From Parabacteroides faecis (GTDB lineage: Bacteria; Bacteroidota; Bacteroidia; Bacteroidales; Tannerellaceae): a stretch of 64,000 bases of DNA. The position numbers and the translations under genes are program-made. Shown here piece by piece: positions 34,792 through 44,901 of the stretch. The stretch spans positions 124,001 to 188,000 of the forward strand of contig NZ_BMPB01000010.1 in the NCBI RefSeq assembly GCF_014647375.1, read 5' to 3'. The notes beneath the pieces were generated by a model that was not told the DNA's origin, made no database searches, and worked only from the letters and a program-made list of their open reading frames with translations. Positions within the stretch are counted from its first letter, which is position 1; each line of letters opens with the position of its first letter.

Positions 34792-37700
34792 ATGGGAAAG
34801 AAGTCTAGCATGAGAAAAGCTGTTCCGAATGAACGGGGACCTTGGAGACGATTTTTGGCCGTAGGGCTATGTGGTTGTGTATCACTGACCATGTATGCAA
34901 ATGTCTTGAAATCGCAGGTGAGTTTATCGTTCAACAATACTACATTAAAGAATGCACTGGAACAGCTTCAGGAGCAAGCAGGTGTTAGCATCATTTATTC
35001 AAATAATGTATTGAATGATGAGGCTGTTGTAAATCTTAATTCCGGAAATGTATCATTGGAAGAGGCTTTACACCTATTGCTGCTTAATCAGAATTGTTCG
35101 TACAAAGTAGAAAACGGGCAAGTAATATTGTTTCCTGTAGAGAAAGCACAGCCAACAGTAGCTGTTGTTTCTCAGGAAGGTTTTAAGGTCAAAGGTAGTG
35201 TTTCCGATGCATTCGGCCCTTTGGCAGGTGTGAATATCATGGTAAAGGGAACCATGACAGGTGTTATATCTGATGCGGATGGTAATTTTGAGATTACTGC
35301 CCCTTATTCAGGAGCCAGCCTGATCTTTTCTTATATAGGTTATCAGCCTCAGGAAATAAAGATCGACGGGAAAAAGATGCTGGCTGTTACATTGGTGGAA
35401 GATACCAAAGCATTGGAAGAAGTAGTAGTTGTAGGTTATACGACTCAGAAAAAAGCCACAATTACCGGTTCTGTATCAACTATCACTACTAAAGATTTAA
35501 AACAAAGCCCGACTGCAAACCTGAATAATGCCCTGGCCGGTAGAATGCCCGGTTTGATGGCAAACCAATTCGGTGGTGGTGAACCAGGTGTGGATAAAGC
35601 TGACATTCGTATCCGTGGTATGGGTACTTACGGAGACAAATCGCCGATCGTTATTGTCGATGGTGTTGAACGCGACATGAGTTATCTGGCTCCTGAAGAA
35701 ATCGAGACATTTACAATTTTGAAAGATGCTTCTGCCACCGCTCCTTATGGTGTACGTGGTGCTAACGGTGTTATCATTGTTACGACTAAACGTGGTAAGG
35801 CTTCTGAAAAACCGAGTGTGAATTTTAAAGCATCGGTAGGAACGAATGCCCCGGTTAAATTCCCGACTTATTTAGGATCTGCAGACTATGCAACCTTATA
35901 TAATGAAGCAATGATAAATAGTAATCCGGGAACAGATCCTTCAAAGTTGGAGCTGTTTACACAGGATGCTATTAATAATTACAGAATGGCAAAAGGAGAT
36001 AATTCCGATGGTTTAGGTTATAACTGGGATTATTTCGATTATGCATTTAAACCGGGTATGCAGCAGGATTATAGTTTGTCTATCCGAGGTGGTTCCGAGC
36101 GTGCACGTTATTACGTGATGGCCAACTATTATTCTCAGAGCGGAAACTATGAGCATACGAATTTGACGGAACATGATACACAGGCACGGTTTAAACGTTA
36201 TAATTTCCGTGCGAATGTCGATGTCGATATCACAAAAGATTTTTATGTGCGGGTGGATTTAGGTGCTCGTATCACGGATCGTCATGCTCCGGGAACGACA
36301 GCTTCCCAAATCGTTAGTTTGTGTAATACATTGCCTCCCTATTTGCCGATCACACTACCGGACAATGGTAATCCGGATAATGAGGATTATGTATTGAATA
36401 ATCCGTATGGTATGCTATACGGAGACTATAGACATCGTAAAAATATTTTAGGAGAGTTGTCAAGAACCGGATATCTGGTAGAAAAGAATACTTATCTGAA
36501 CGGATCGTTTGCAATCGGGCATAAACTTGATTTTATAACGAAAGGTCTGAAAATTGAAGGTGTGTTCTCATACGATGCTTCTGAAGGTAATTGGGTTAAC
36601 CGTAAACTGGGAGGTCGTGATGATGGTTATATGAACTTTACTAAATATGCTACATTCCAGCCGGCAGAAGGTAGTTACGGTTCATTTTATATGAATAACC
36701 CGAATTATACAGGTAAATATATTCTGGGAAATCCCTGGTATGATAAAGATGAGACAATCGAGAATTCATATAGTCATAATGCTGCTGAAAGTAAGACCTA
36801 TTATCAATTGAAGCTGGATTATATGCGTACATTTAATGATCATGATGTTACAGCTATGGTTTTGTTAAACCGTTCGAATCGGACTTATGATAATCGTGTC
36901 GCTTATCGTTATCAGGGATTGACGGCAAGAGCAACATATGCTTTTCAGAATAAATATCTGGCAGAGTTCAATATCGGATATAATGGTTCTGAAAACTTCG
37001 CTCCGGGCAAACGTTACGGAACGTTCCCTGCCGGATCTGTCGGATGGGTTATTTCCCGTGAAAAGTTTATGCAGGGTGCCGATAAATGGTTGAGCAATTT
37101 GAAATTGAGAGCCTCTTACGGTTTGGTTGGTAGTGATAAAATATCAGATAGTAATGACGACCGTTTTGCTTACCTGCAATTTTTCCAAAAAGGAGATGGC
37201 TACTCGTATGGTGTGAATGAATTTGGAAATGGTTATGACGGATTGAAAGAAGGTAATTTTGCGAATCCCAATTTGACTTGGGAAAAAGCACGCAAGTTGA
37301 ATATCGGTATCGATGCATCTTTCTTCAACGAACGTCTGACTTTCTCGGCAGATTACTTCTATGAACATCGTTATGATATCATTACCAATTTAAGTAATTC
37401 TGGAAAATTGGGATATCCGGGCATAGTCGGAAAAGATGCTCCTTTCATTAACTCCGGTATTGTTGATAATAGAGGTATCGATTTTGAAATTGGTTGGAAT
37501 GGTAATATAGGAGATGATTTCCGTTATTATATCAAACCGAATTTCACATTTGCACGAAATAAAATTAAATTCATGAATGAAGTATCGTATGATAACGAAT
37601 GGCGTGCAAATACCGGTAAGCGAATCGATGAATATTTTGTTTATGAAGTAGATCATTTCGTATATGATCAGGCAGAAGCTGATCGTTTGAATGCAATGAA

Positions 37701-38322
37701 CAATGGAGAAGGTTTCCAGCCTTGGGGCACATTATATCCGGGTGACGTAGTTTATAAGGACTTGAATGGAGATGGAAAGATCGATGACGAACACGACCGT
37801 CGGGCAATGGGTAATCCTCGTACTCCGGAAATTCAATTCGGTATTCCTCTCGGTCTTCAGTATAAAGGTTTTGACGTAAGTCTGTTATTCCAGGGAGCTG
37901 CCAACTCCAGCATTTTGCTGAATGGTGCAGGTGTATGGGATTTCCCGCAATATGATCAAGACCAGATTGGTAAGGTAAAACCAATGCACTTAAACCGTTG
38001 GACTGAAGAGACTAAAGATTTTGCGACTTATCCTCGTTTGACGATTGGTAAAAATGACAATAATAAGAATTCAAACAGTAGTTTATTCTTATACAATGCT
38101 TCTTATTTGCGTTTGAAGAATGTTGAGATTGGATATACTTTGCCCAAAAGCGCTATTCGTTTTGCCGGATTGCAGAATGTCCGTTTTTATATACAAGGTA
38201 TGAACCTGGTTACTTTTGACAGCCTGGGTGATGTGGATGTTGACCCTGAAACAAAAGAAGGAGACGGAGCTTGGTATCCTATTCAGCGTATATTCAATTT
38301 TGGTGTTGATATTACTTATTAA
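34792..38322 (+). CDS. SusC-family TonB-dependent transporter with STN domain (mannosidase locus)
   Basis: 1176 residues. Order: signal region (hydrophobic about 21-38), STN domain (about 42-115, SFNNTTLKNALEQLQEQAGV), carboxypeptidase-D-like domain (about 128-205, GPLAGVNIMVKGTMTGVISD), EEVVVVGYT, plug (IRIRGMGTYGDKSPIVIVDG, GVRGANGVIIVTTKRG), then the barrel to FNFGVDITY. The STN domain fits the FecR and sigma genes in front. It should import mannose-containing oligosaccharides, judged from the GH38 enzyme two genes downstream (inference). Confidence 0.96.
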   Translation: MGKKSSMRKAVPNERGPWRRFLAVGLCGCVSLTMYANVLKSQVSLSFNNTTLKNALEQLQEQAGVSIIYSNNVLNDEAVVNLNSGNVSLEEALHLLLLNQNCSYKVENGQVILFPVEKAQPTVAVVSQEGFKVKGSVSDAFGPLAGVNIMVKGTMTGVISDADGNFEITAPYSGASLIFSYIGYQPQEIKIDGKKMLAVTLVEDTKALEEVVVVGYTTQKKATITGSVSTITTKDLKQSPTANLNNALAGRMPGLMANQFGGGEPGVDKADIRIRGMGTYGDKSPIVIVDGVERDMSYLAPEEIETFTILKDASATAPYGVRGANGVIIVTTKRGKASEKPSVNFKASVGTNAPVKFPTYLGSADYATLYNEAMINSNPGTDPSKLELFTQDAINNYRMAKGDNSDGLGYNWDYFDYAFKPGMQQDYSLSIRGGSERARYYVMANYYSQSGNYEHTNLTEHDTQARFKRYNFRANVDVDITKDFYVRVDLGARITDRHAPGTTASQIVSLCNTLPPYLPITLPDNGNPDNEDYVLNNPYGMLYGDYRHRKNILGELSRTGYLVEKNTYLNGSFAIGHKLDFITKGLKIEGVFSYDASEGNWVNRKLGGRDDGYMNFTKYATFQPAEGSYGSFYMNNPNYTGKYILGNPWYDKDETIENSYSHNAAESKTYYQLKLDYMRTFNDHDVTAMVLLNRSNRTYDNRVAYRYQGLTARATYAFQNKYLAEFNIGYNGSENFAPGKRYGTFPAGSVGWVISREKFMQGADKWLSNLKLRASYGLVGSDKISDSNDDRFAYLQFFQKGDGYSYGVNEFGNGYDGLKEGNFANPNLTWEKARKLNIGIDASFFNERLTFSADYFYEHRYDIITNLSNSGKLGYPGIVGKDAPFINSGIVDNRGIDFEIGWNGNIGDDFRYYIKPNFTFARNKIKFMNEVSYDNEWRANTGKRIDEYFVYEVDHFVYDQAEADRLNAMNNGEGFQPWGTLYPGDVVYKDLNGDGKIDDEHDRRAMGNPRTPEIQFGIPLGLQYKGFDVSLLFQGAANSSILLNGAGVWDFPQYDQDQIGKVKPMHLNRWTEETKDFATYPRLTIGKNDNNKNSNSSLFLYNASYLRLKNVEIGYTLPKSAIRFAGLQNVRFYIQGMNLVTFDSLGDVDVDPETKEGDGAWYPIQRIFNFGVDITY

Positions 38323-38339
38323 TTTAATAACAGACGACA

Positions 38340-40223
38340 ATGAAGAAATTATATATATTGGCCGGCTTGGTTGCAGGATTATTAGGTGTGACATCCTGTG
38401 ATGATTATTTGGACCGTACACCGGATGACAAAACAACAGAACAGCAAGTTTTCACACGTTATGATAAAGTAGAATCTTTGGTGACTGACTTATATGCACA
38501 TGCAAAATATGCACAGCATCCGTTGATTTACTTTAATCACTTCAGTTTGTCCAGTATTTCGGATGAATGTAGTGCCAGTAGCCATGAAGGAGCAATTCCT
38601 CACCAGTTTCATACAGGGAACTATGGCCCTTCGCAGGGAATGCCTTCAGGTAGTAGTGCAGGACAATACTGGGATGATCTGTATTCTACCATCCGTTCAT
38701 CCAATATCATACTGGAAGGTGTTGAAAAATATAACACACCGGACAATCCGCAGGATGGACGTACAGGAGATTTAAAAAGACGTATTGGCGAGGTTTACTT
38801 CCTGAGAGGTTATTTGCATTTACTGTTGATTCGTTCTTACGGTGAAGCTGTTTATGTCGATCATGTGATAAATCCGGGTGATGACATGACTTTCGAGAAA
38901 GAATCGTTCCATTCGATGGTAGAAAAGATCTGTGCAGATGCCGACTCGGCTTATAATCGTGTCGATAGCTGGAATGGCGGACAATATTTCGGTCGTGTAG
39001 ATAAAGGAGCCTGTTTAGGGTTGAAAGCCATGGCTCGCTGGCTTGCAGCCACACCTCTTTGGAATGGGGGCGAGTTGCCTAACGACAATCGTTTGTTCAA
39101 GTCTGAATACGGTTATGACCAGAAACGTTGGGAATCGGCAAGAGATGCAGCCAAAGCGGTTTTGGAGTGTACAAAAGAAGACGGTTCTTTACGTTATAAG
39201 TTGTACGAAACGTATGCAGAGGATGACTTCAGGGACGTGGATGGCAAGGCCGATACGAATAATAAAAAAGTTCAGCAGCGTTTGTGGCAGATGATGTTTG
39301 ATATGAATGCTATCCAGGATGAATGGGTTTGGTTCGTAACAAAAGATAAAGACACAGGCTGGTCCGGCGATGTATTGCCTCCGTCACAAGGTGGTCATGC
39401 CCGTCAACGCCCCTTACAGGAACAGGTAGATGAATATGAGTATATCGGCCCGGATGGATATGGTTATCCGGTTTATTGCAATCATGCAGAAAAAGATGGA
39501 TACGATGATGGCAATCCTTATGAAGGTATTCAACGTGATCCGCGTTTATATCGTGATATCCGTTATCATGGTTCCTGGTATGGAGGTAACCAGTTGAATA
39601 CGGCTGAAGGCAATGATGCTGTGGCCGGTAGTTATTTGGATCAGGCATCTCATACTGGCTACTATTTGAGAAAGTTCTATAAAGACGGTTGGGACCGCGG
39701 TCATGGTGGTCATACTATTAACGGACCGGCTATTTGGCGCTTACCGGAATTCATTTACATTTATTGTGAGGCCGTTAATACGCTGTCAGGTCCTAATGAA
39801 GAAATTTATAATTTGATCAACAAGGTACGTGCCCGTTCTTTTATGGCACCAATGCCACCGGCGGCTAAATCGGATAAAGAATTGATGCAAGAATATATAC
39901 AACGTGAACGTCGCGTAGAGTTATTCTATGAAAATAATCGTTATTGGGTTTCCCGTCTTTATCTCCAACCCGGGGATTATAGTACAACTACTAACGTGAA
40001 GGCTACGGAATGGCCGTATCCGAAAGATCTGCGTCAGTCTCATGGTATGAAGCCGGTAGAAGACCCGAATGGTAAAATTGAAGTGAATGGGAAAAAATAT
40101 CGTATGGAGCGTTTTGTCGTAGAAGACAATCGTGTGTTTACAGCTCCGAAATCATATTTGTGGCCCATTATGCAAGAAGAGTTGAAAAGATGCCCCTCTC
40201 TAGTACAGAACCCTGGCTGGTAA
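38340..40223 (+). CDS. SusD/RagB-family glycan-binding lipoprotein (mannosidase locus)
   Basis: 627 residues. Lipoprotein signal MKKLYILAGLVAGLLGVTSC, then DDYLDRTPDDKTTEQQVF. RagB/SusD landmarks: VYFLRGYLHLLLIRSYGEAVYV, LKAMARWLAATPLWNG and WRLPEFIYIYCEAVNTLSG, and the ending YIQRERRVELFYENNRYW. It starts 17 bp after SusC. A terminator follows, so the GH38 gene has its own promoter. Confidence 0.96.
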   Translation: MKKLYILAGLVAGLLGVTSCDDYLDRTPDDKTTEQQVFTRYDKVESLVTDLYAHAKYAQHPLIYFNHFSLSSISDECSASSHEGAIPHQFHTGNYGPSQGMPSGSSAGQYWDDLYSTIRSSNIILEGVEKYNTPDNPQDGRTGDLKRRIGEVYFLRGYLHLLLIRSYGEAVYVDHVINPGDDMTFEKESFHSMVEKICADADSAYNRVDSWNGGQYFGRVDKGACLGLKAMARWLAATPLWNGGELPNDNRLFKSEYGYDQKRWESARDAAKAVLECTKEDGSLRYKLYETYAEDDFRDVDGKADTNNKKVQQRLWQMMFDMNAIQDEWVWFVTKDKDTGWSGDVLPPSQGGHARQRPLQEQVDEYEYIGPDGYGYPVYCNHAEKDGYDDGNPYEGIQRDPRLYRDIRYHGSWYGGNQLNTAEGNDAVAGSYLDQASHTGYYLRKFYKDGWDRGHGGHTINGPAIWRLPEFIYIYCEAVNTLSGPNEEIYNLINKVRARSFMAPMPPAAKSDKELMQEYIQRERRVELFYENNRYWVSRLYLQPGDYSTTTNVKATEWPYPKDLRQSHGMKPVEDPNGKIEVNGKKYRMERFVVEDNRVFTAPKSYLWPIMQEELKRCPSLVQNPGW

Positions 40224-40260
40224 GATAAGCCAGAACTGATTTGTGTTTTTAATTTGATGA

Positions 40261-40299
40261 AAAGCCTGCTGTTTCAATTGAGCGGCAGGCTTTTTTTAT
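40261..40299 (+). terminator. Rho-independent terminator after SusD
   Basis: AAAAGCCTGC and GCAGGC(T)7 form a stem with a long T run. It separates the SusC/SusD unit from the GH38 gene. Confidence 0.85.
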
Positions 40300-40331
40300 C
40301 AATAGATCCGGTGAGATTAAATAATTCATTA

Positions 40332-40339
40332 TACATTTG
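40332..40339 (+). promoter_or_regulatory. Bacteroidetes -7 element for the GH38 gene
   Basis: TACATTTG fits TAnnTTTG, 21 bp before the ATG. Confidence 0.55.
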
Positions 40340-40360
40340 CAGACTTAATTTTTTAGACAA

Positions 40361-43300
40361 ATGAAATTATCATTAGCAATCCTTTCGCTCGCAATCCTTT
40401 CGAGCGGGAATGCCTCGTTTGCCCAAACCGACAAACAAGACAAAAAGGCGAAGGCTTATATGGTTGCCGACGCCCACCTGGACACCCAATGGAACTGGGA
40501 CATCCAGACAACGATCAAAGAGTATGTTTGGAATACGCTCAGTCAGAATCTATTCCTGTTGAAACGCTATCCCGACTATGTGTTCAACTTCGAAGGCGGT
40601 GTAAAATATGCCTGGATGAAGGAATATTATCCGGTGCAGTATGAAGAGATGAAAGAGTATATCAAGAACGGCCGTTGGCATATCTCCGGCAGTAGTTGGG
40701 ATGCGACGGATGTGCTGGTGCCTTCTACCGAGTCGTTTATCCGCAACATCATGCTCGGTCAGGAGTACTACCGGAAAGAGTTCGGTGTGGAAAGCACGGA
40801 TATCTTCCTGCCCGACTGCTTTGGCTTCGGCTGGACGTTGCCGACGATCGCTTCCCATTGCGGACTGATCGGTTTCTCATCCCAGAAGCTCGACTGGCGT
40901 AACAATCCGTTTTACGGAAAAAGCAAACATCCTTTCATGATCGGTATGTGGAAGGGAGTGGACGGCGCCTCCATCATGCTGGCTCACGGATATGACTACG
41001 GCAGAAGATGGAAAGACGAAGATCTGTCTGAAAGCAAGTATCTGCTGGACCTTAGCAAACGTAATCCGTTCAATATCGTTTATCGTTATTACGGAACAGG
41101 CGATACGGGCGGTTCACCTAATCTTGCCTCTGTCCGCTCCGTTGAAAAAGGTATTAAGGGCGATGGTCCGGTAGAAGTGATCAGTGCCACCAGCGACCAG
41201 ATGTTCAAAGACTTCATGCCTTATGGCAAACATCCTGAACTGCCAGTCTTTGACGGCGAACTGTTGATGGATGTGCACGGAACCGGTTGTTACACCTCCC
41301 AAGCCGCTATGAAACTATATAACCGCCAGAACGAAGTCCTGGCAAATGCCGCCGAGAATGCTGCTGTTGCAGCGGACTGGTTGGGAACGGCTACTTATCC
41401 GTTGAATACATTGACTGATGCCTGGAAGCGGTTTATCGTTCACCAGTTCCATGACGACCTGACGGGAACGAGTATTCCCCGGGCCTATGAATTCTCATGG
41501 AATGATGAATTGATCTCCCTCAAACAGTTTGCCGGTGTATTGACATCCTCCGTGAGTGGCGTAGCCAGTCAGTTGGATACCCGTGTAAAAGGTACTCCGG
41601 TTATCCTGCATAATGCGCATTCTTTTCCGGTAACCGATCTGGTAGAAGTTGTACTGGATATGCCGAAATCACCGAAAGGGGTGACCGCTTATGATGAAAA
41701 AGGAAAGAAAGTAGCCACCCAGATGCTTTCTTATGAAAACGGAAAAGCCCGTGTGTTGATTGCTGCTTCCGTTCCGGCAAGCGGCTATGCCGTTTATGAT
41801 GTGCGTGAAGGAGGTTCGGCAACCCGTACGGTTTCTTCTGAAGCGAACACATTGGAAAACTCTCTGTATAAGATACAGCTGGATGGAAAAGGAGATATCA
41901 TCTCTCTTTTCGATAAGAAGAACAATAAAGAACTGGTGAAGGAAGGCAAAGCAATCCGTTTGGCTCTCTTTACGGAGAACAAATCGTATAACTGGCCTGC
42001 CTGGGAGATTATCAAAGAAACGACTGATAAAGAACCGATCTCTATCACCGGAGATGTGAAGATCTCTCAGATCGAGAACGGGGAGTTGAGAAAGTCTCTC
42101 TGCATAGAAAAGCGCCACGGAGAGTCCGTATTCAAACAATATATCCGTTTGTACGAAGGAAGCCGTGCCGACCGTATCGACTTTTACAATGAAATAGACT
42201 GGCAATCGACCAATGCGCTGCTGAAAGCCGAGTTCCCGTTGAGTATCGCAAACCCGGAAGCAACCTATGATCTGGGTATCGGAAGCGTTAAGAGAGGAAA
42301 TAATACGCTGACAGCCTATGAAGTGTATGCACAGTATTGGGCAGACCTGACGGATGCAAACGGTTCGTATGGCGTATCTGTCCTGAATGACAGCAAGTAC
42401 GGTTGGGACAAACCGAACGATTATACGCTCCGGTTGACTTTGCTTCATACACCGGAAACAAAGGGCGGTTATGCTTATCAGGATCGTCAGGACTTTGGTT
42501 ACCATACATTTACTTATAGTTTGCTGCCTCATGCCGGAGCGTTCGAGAAAGCACAGACAGGTGTTTCTGCCGATAAGTTAAACCAACCGATCATGGCTTT
42601 TGCAGCTAATAAACATACCGGCCGTCTGGGTAAATCTTTCTCTTTTGTCAATTCGGATAACACAAGTGTCGTTATCAAGACGCTAAAGAAAGCCCAGGCA
42701 TCCGACGAACTGGTAGTTCGTGTATATGAAACCGGTGGAGTGAAGGAACAGACTGCCGAAATTTCTTTTGCAGATGCGATTGTCAGTGCAAGCGAAGCCG
42801 ACGGAACAGAGAAGACAATAGGCAAAGCAGCCTTCAATGGTAATAAGTTGCAGGTATCTATCAAGCCTAATTCGGTGAAAACCTTCAAGGTTAAACTCAA
42901 ATCGTCAGATGCTCCGGTTGATAAACCCCTATATGCAAGCCTGGCTCTGGATTATGATAAAAAATGCGTCAGCTGGAATGAATTCCGTCGTGAAGCAGAT
43001 TTCTCTTCCGGTTATTCTTATGCCGCAGAATTATTGCCCGATTCGATCGTAATCAATTCCATTCCGTTCATTCTGGGTGAAAAAGAAGCAGCCAACGGTC
43101 TGACTTGTAAAGGGGATACGATAGAGTTGCCGGCTGGAAACAATTATAACCGCGTTTACTTCCTGGCCGCATCGAGAGAAGGTGACAACGAAGGTATCTT
43201 CAGACTGGGTAAAACGGAACAGACGATAACAGTTCCCGAATATACAGGCTTTATCGGCCAATGGGGTCATACGGGCCATACGGAAGGTTTCCTGAAAGAG

Positions 43301-43966
43301 GCGGAGATCGCTTATGTAGGAACTCACCGGCATGCTCCGGGTGGAGACGAAGCGTATGAATATACTTATATGTTTAAATTCGGTATGGATATTCCCAAAG
43401 GGGCAACCCAATTGATTCTGCCGGATAATAAAGATATTGTATTGTTTGCTGCAACAGCAGTGAAAGAAGAAAATCCGCAGGTTTCTCCGGCTTCTGCACT
43501 ATTCCGTACGGCCTTGAAATCTCAGAACGGTAATAAGGCAAATGCTCCGAAAGTAAATCTGATGAAAGGGGCAAAGGTGATTGCTTGTTCAGGATTCGTC
43601 AATGATGAAGAGTCTCCCGAACGTATGATCGACGGAGATACGCAGACGAAATGGTGTGATATTACCGGTATGCCTAATTATGCAGACTTCGATTTGGGAG
43701 AAAGCAGGAAGGTCAGCGGTTGGAAACTGGTGAATGCCGGGCAGGAAAGTCATTCTTATGTAACCCGTACTTGCTTCCTTCAGGGAAAGAATAGCTTGTC
43801 GGAAGAGTGGAAAACGTTAGGACGTCTGGATGACAACCGTAAAAATGAAGTGACCGGTTTGTTGACGAAACCCGAATCGGTTCGTTACATCCGTTTACTG
43901 ATTGCTCAACCGGCGCAGGAAACCGGTAGCCGCGATGCTCGTATTTATGAGCTGGAGGTTTATTGA
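40361..43966 (+). CDS. Secreted GH38 alpha-mannosidase with C-terminal F5/8-type (discoidin-like) domain
   Basis: 1201 residues with signal peptide (to SFAQ, about 22). GH38 catalytic domain first: MVADAHLDTQWNWD (zinc-binding His and Asp), then IFLPDCFGFGWTLPTI with the nucleophile Asp, and VHQFHDDLTGTSIPRAY. Middle and beta-sandwich domains follow to about 1050. The end (VIACSGFVNDEESPERMIDGD, TKWCDITG, DFDLGESRKVSGWKLVNAG) is an F5/8C-like sugar-binding module, not part of minimal GH38. It trims alpha-linked mannose from N-glycans or mannan. It shows more G+C at third positions than the susC/D genes upstream (by eye), which may mark a different origin. Confidence 0.95.
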   Translation: MKLSLAILSLAILSSGNASFAQTDKQDKKAKAYMVADAHLDTQWNWDIQTTIKEYVWNTLSQNLFLLKRYPDYVFNFEGGVKYAWMKEYYPVQYEEMKEYIKNGRWHISGSSWDATDVLVPSTESFIRNIMLGQEYYRKEFGVESTDIFLPDCFGFGWTLPTIASHCGLIGFSSQKLDWRNNPFYGKSKHPFMIGMWKGVDGASIMLAHGYDYGRRWKDEDLSESKYLLDLSKRNPFNIVYRYYGTGDTGGSPNLASVRSVEKGIKGDGPVEVISATSDQMFKDFMPYGKHPELPVFDGELLMDVHGTGCYTSQAAMKLYNRQNEVLANAAENAAVAADWLGTATYPLNTLTDAWKRFIVHQFHDDLTGTSIPRAYEFSWNDELISLKQFAGVLTSSVSGVASQLDTRVKGTPVILHNAHSFPVTDLVEVVLDMPKSPKGVTAYDEKGKKVATQMLSYENGKARVLIAASVPASGYAVYDVREGGSATRTVSSEANTLENSLYKIQLDGKGDIISLFDKKNNKELVKEGKAIRLALFTENKSYNWPAWEIIKETTDKEPISITGDVKISQIENGELRKSLCIEKRHGESVFKQYIRLYEGSRADRIDFYNEIDWQSTNALLKAEFPLSIANPEATYDLGIGSVKRGNNTLTAYEVYAQYWADLTDANGSYGVSVLNDSKYGWDKPNDYTLRLTLLHTPETKGGYAYQDRQDFGYHTFTYSLLPHAGAFEKAQTGVSADKLNQPIMAFAANKHTGRLGKSFSFVNSDNTSVVIKTLKKAQASDELVVRVYETGGVKEQTAEISFADAIVSASEADGTEKTIGKAAFNGNKLQVSIKPNSVKTFKVKLKSSDAPVDKPLYASLALDYDKKCVSWNEFRREADFSSGYSYAAELLPDSIVINSIPFILGEKEAANGLTCKGDTIELPAGNNYNRVYFLAASREGDNEGIFRLGKTEQTITVPEYTGFIGQWGHTGHTEGFLKEAEIAYVGTHRHAPGGDEAYEYTYMFKFGMDIPKGATQLILPDNKDIVLFAATAVKEENPQVSPASALFRTALKSQNGNKANAPKVNLMKGAKVIACSGFVNDEESPERMIDGDTQTKWCDITGMPNYADFDLGESRKVSGWKLVNAGQESHSYVTRTCFLQGKNSLSEEWKTLGRLDDNRKNEVTGLLTKPESVRYIRLLIAQPAQETGSRDARIYELEVY

Positions 43967-44060
43967 TGGATTGAGGAACCTTCTTGTTTGTGTTGTCAAT
44001 ATAGTAGTTTTGTAATACAAATACAATTTCTTTCTAATCCAAATACCCTTATCTTTTATA

Positions 44061-44148
44061 TTTTTGACCTGGGTGCTAAACGTTTTTGACCTGGGTGGTA
44101 AACGTTTTCGACCTAGGTGCTAAACGTTTTTGACCTTGGTCAAAAATA
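44061..44148 (+). repeat. Tandem 22-bp repeat, about four units
   Basis: Units at 44061, 44083, 44105 and 44127. Each starts TTTTTGACCTGGG and ends TGCTAAACG, with single-base changes. The last unit breaks off as a palindrome, TTTTTGACC-TT-GGTCAAAAA. It lies between the convergent GH38 and DUF302 genes. The repeat has no spacers, so it is not CRISPR; it resembles iterons or an operator array. Confidence 0.9.
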
Positions 44149-44209
44149 TGGAAGATAGTATGCTTTATATTAGAACACTATTGTTTTTGAACCAGAAAGT
44201 AATAGTCTT

Positions 44210-44677
44210 TTACTTATCCTCCTTTATTCCGGCTGCCTGGTAGACTATATTTTCCAACAATTCCTGCATCTTTCCGATAACCGGCTCTTTCTCCAATCCG
44301 TACTCCGAAGCTAATCGTTCCATTTGAGGGAAAGAAGTCCATACTTTCCCATCCTTATCTTCCCATACCGATATCTTTAGTGGCAATTCGATGGAAATAG
44401 CCGGATTTTCCTGCATCAGCTTAGTGCCGACTTTAGGCGAACCGAATACGATCACCTGGTTCGGGCGTAGTTTCAGACCTGCTTCTTCCGCATTTTTCCC
44501 ATGATCGAACTTAGCGAATACCGGAATATCCTTTTTATGCAGTATCAGTTCGATACGCTTCATTGTTTCGTCTACACTGAATTTGCTTTCCTGATTATTC
44601 ATATTACTTCCTCCTTTTTGTGCCAGTGCTGCCCCTGCAATCAGAAGCCCTGCCAGAATTGATATATACTTTTTCAT
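44210..44677 (-). CDS. Secreted DUF302 protein
   Basis: 155 residues. Signal peptide MKKYISILAGLLIAGAALAQ. The DUF302 core reads FSVDETMKRIELILHKKDIPVFAKFDHGKNAEEAGLKLRPNQVIVFGSPKVGTKLMQ and ISIELPLKISVWEDKDGKVW. The family forms small dimers and its role is unclear; envelope stress or metal links have been suggested. It is divergent from the cassette and, in the arrangement without the cassette, would be divergent from the isochorismatase-family gene. It has its own promoter. Confidence 0.9.
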   Translation of the reverse strand: MKKYISILAGLLIAGAALAQKGGSNMNNQESKFSVDETMKRIELILHKKDIPVFAKFDHGKNAEEAGLKLRPNQVIVFGSPKVGTKLMQENPAISIELPLKISVWEDKDGKVWTSFPQMERLASEYGLEKEPVIGKMQELLENIVYQAAGIKEDK

Positions 44678-44707
44678 ATTATACTTCTATTATCTGTCAT
44701 TTCCCTG

Positions 44708-44715
44708 CAAAAATA
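44708..44715 (-). promoter_or_regulatory. Bacteroidetes -7 element for the DUF302 gene
   Basis: TATTTTTG on the minus strand fits TAnnTTTG, 31 bp before the ATG. The 47-bp repeat begins 21 bp farther upstream, so an insertion there left this promoter core intact. Confidence 0.5.
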
Positions 44716-44736
44716 AAAGAATAACGTATTTCTTTA

Positions 44737-44783
44737 GATAACAGTTTTACCTGTTGATTTGTCAATTTTACCTGGGGATAATT
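44737..44783. repeat. 47-bp direct repeat, left copy
   Basis: Identical base for base to 49226-49272. It contains TTTTACCTG twice, 21 bp apart, around the small inverted repeat TTGA-TTTG-TCAA. The sequences outside the two copies differ immediately. Confidence 0.95.
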
Positions 44784-44842
44784 TTATCCTGTATCGAACA
44801 GGATTATTTATCCATGTAATACCTATTTTTTTGTTTTTCTTG

Positions 44843-44872
44843 TTAGGGTAAATTGAAAAAAAGTTGTTCTTC
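44843..44872 (+). promoter_or_regulatory. TAGGG-N14-GTTGTTC motif, site 2 (before the cassette)
   Basis: TTAGGGTAAATTG, a run of A, then GTTGTTCTTC, with the same 19-nt spacing as the other four sites. It is 30-59 bp before the first cassette gene. No sigma gene or remnant precedes it here, so control would be from a sigma factor elsewhere. Confidence 0.55.
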
Positions 44873-44901
44873 TTTAGAATCTTATAAATTAAAATTCTAT
44901 T

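Noticed and set aside
41669-42532. 287-codon open frame on the minus strand
   Set aside because: It is opposite the GH38 gene, which is intact and conserved. The frame is a by-product of codon bias.
44061-44148. CRISPR array
   Set aside because: Units abut directly without spacers, are only 22 bp, and no cas gene is near.
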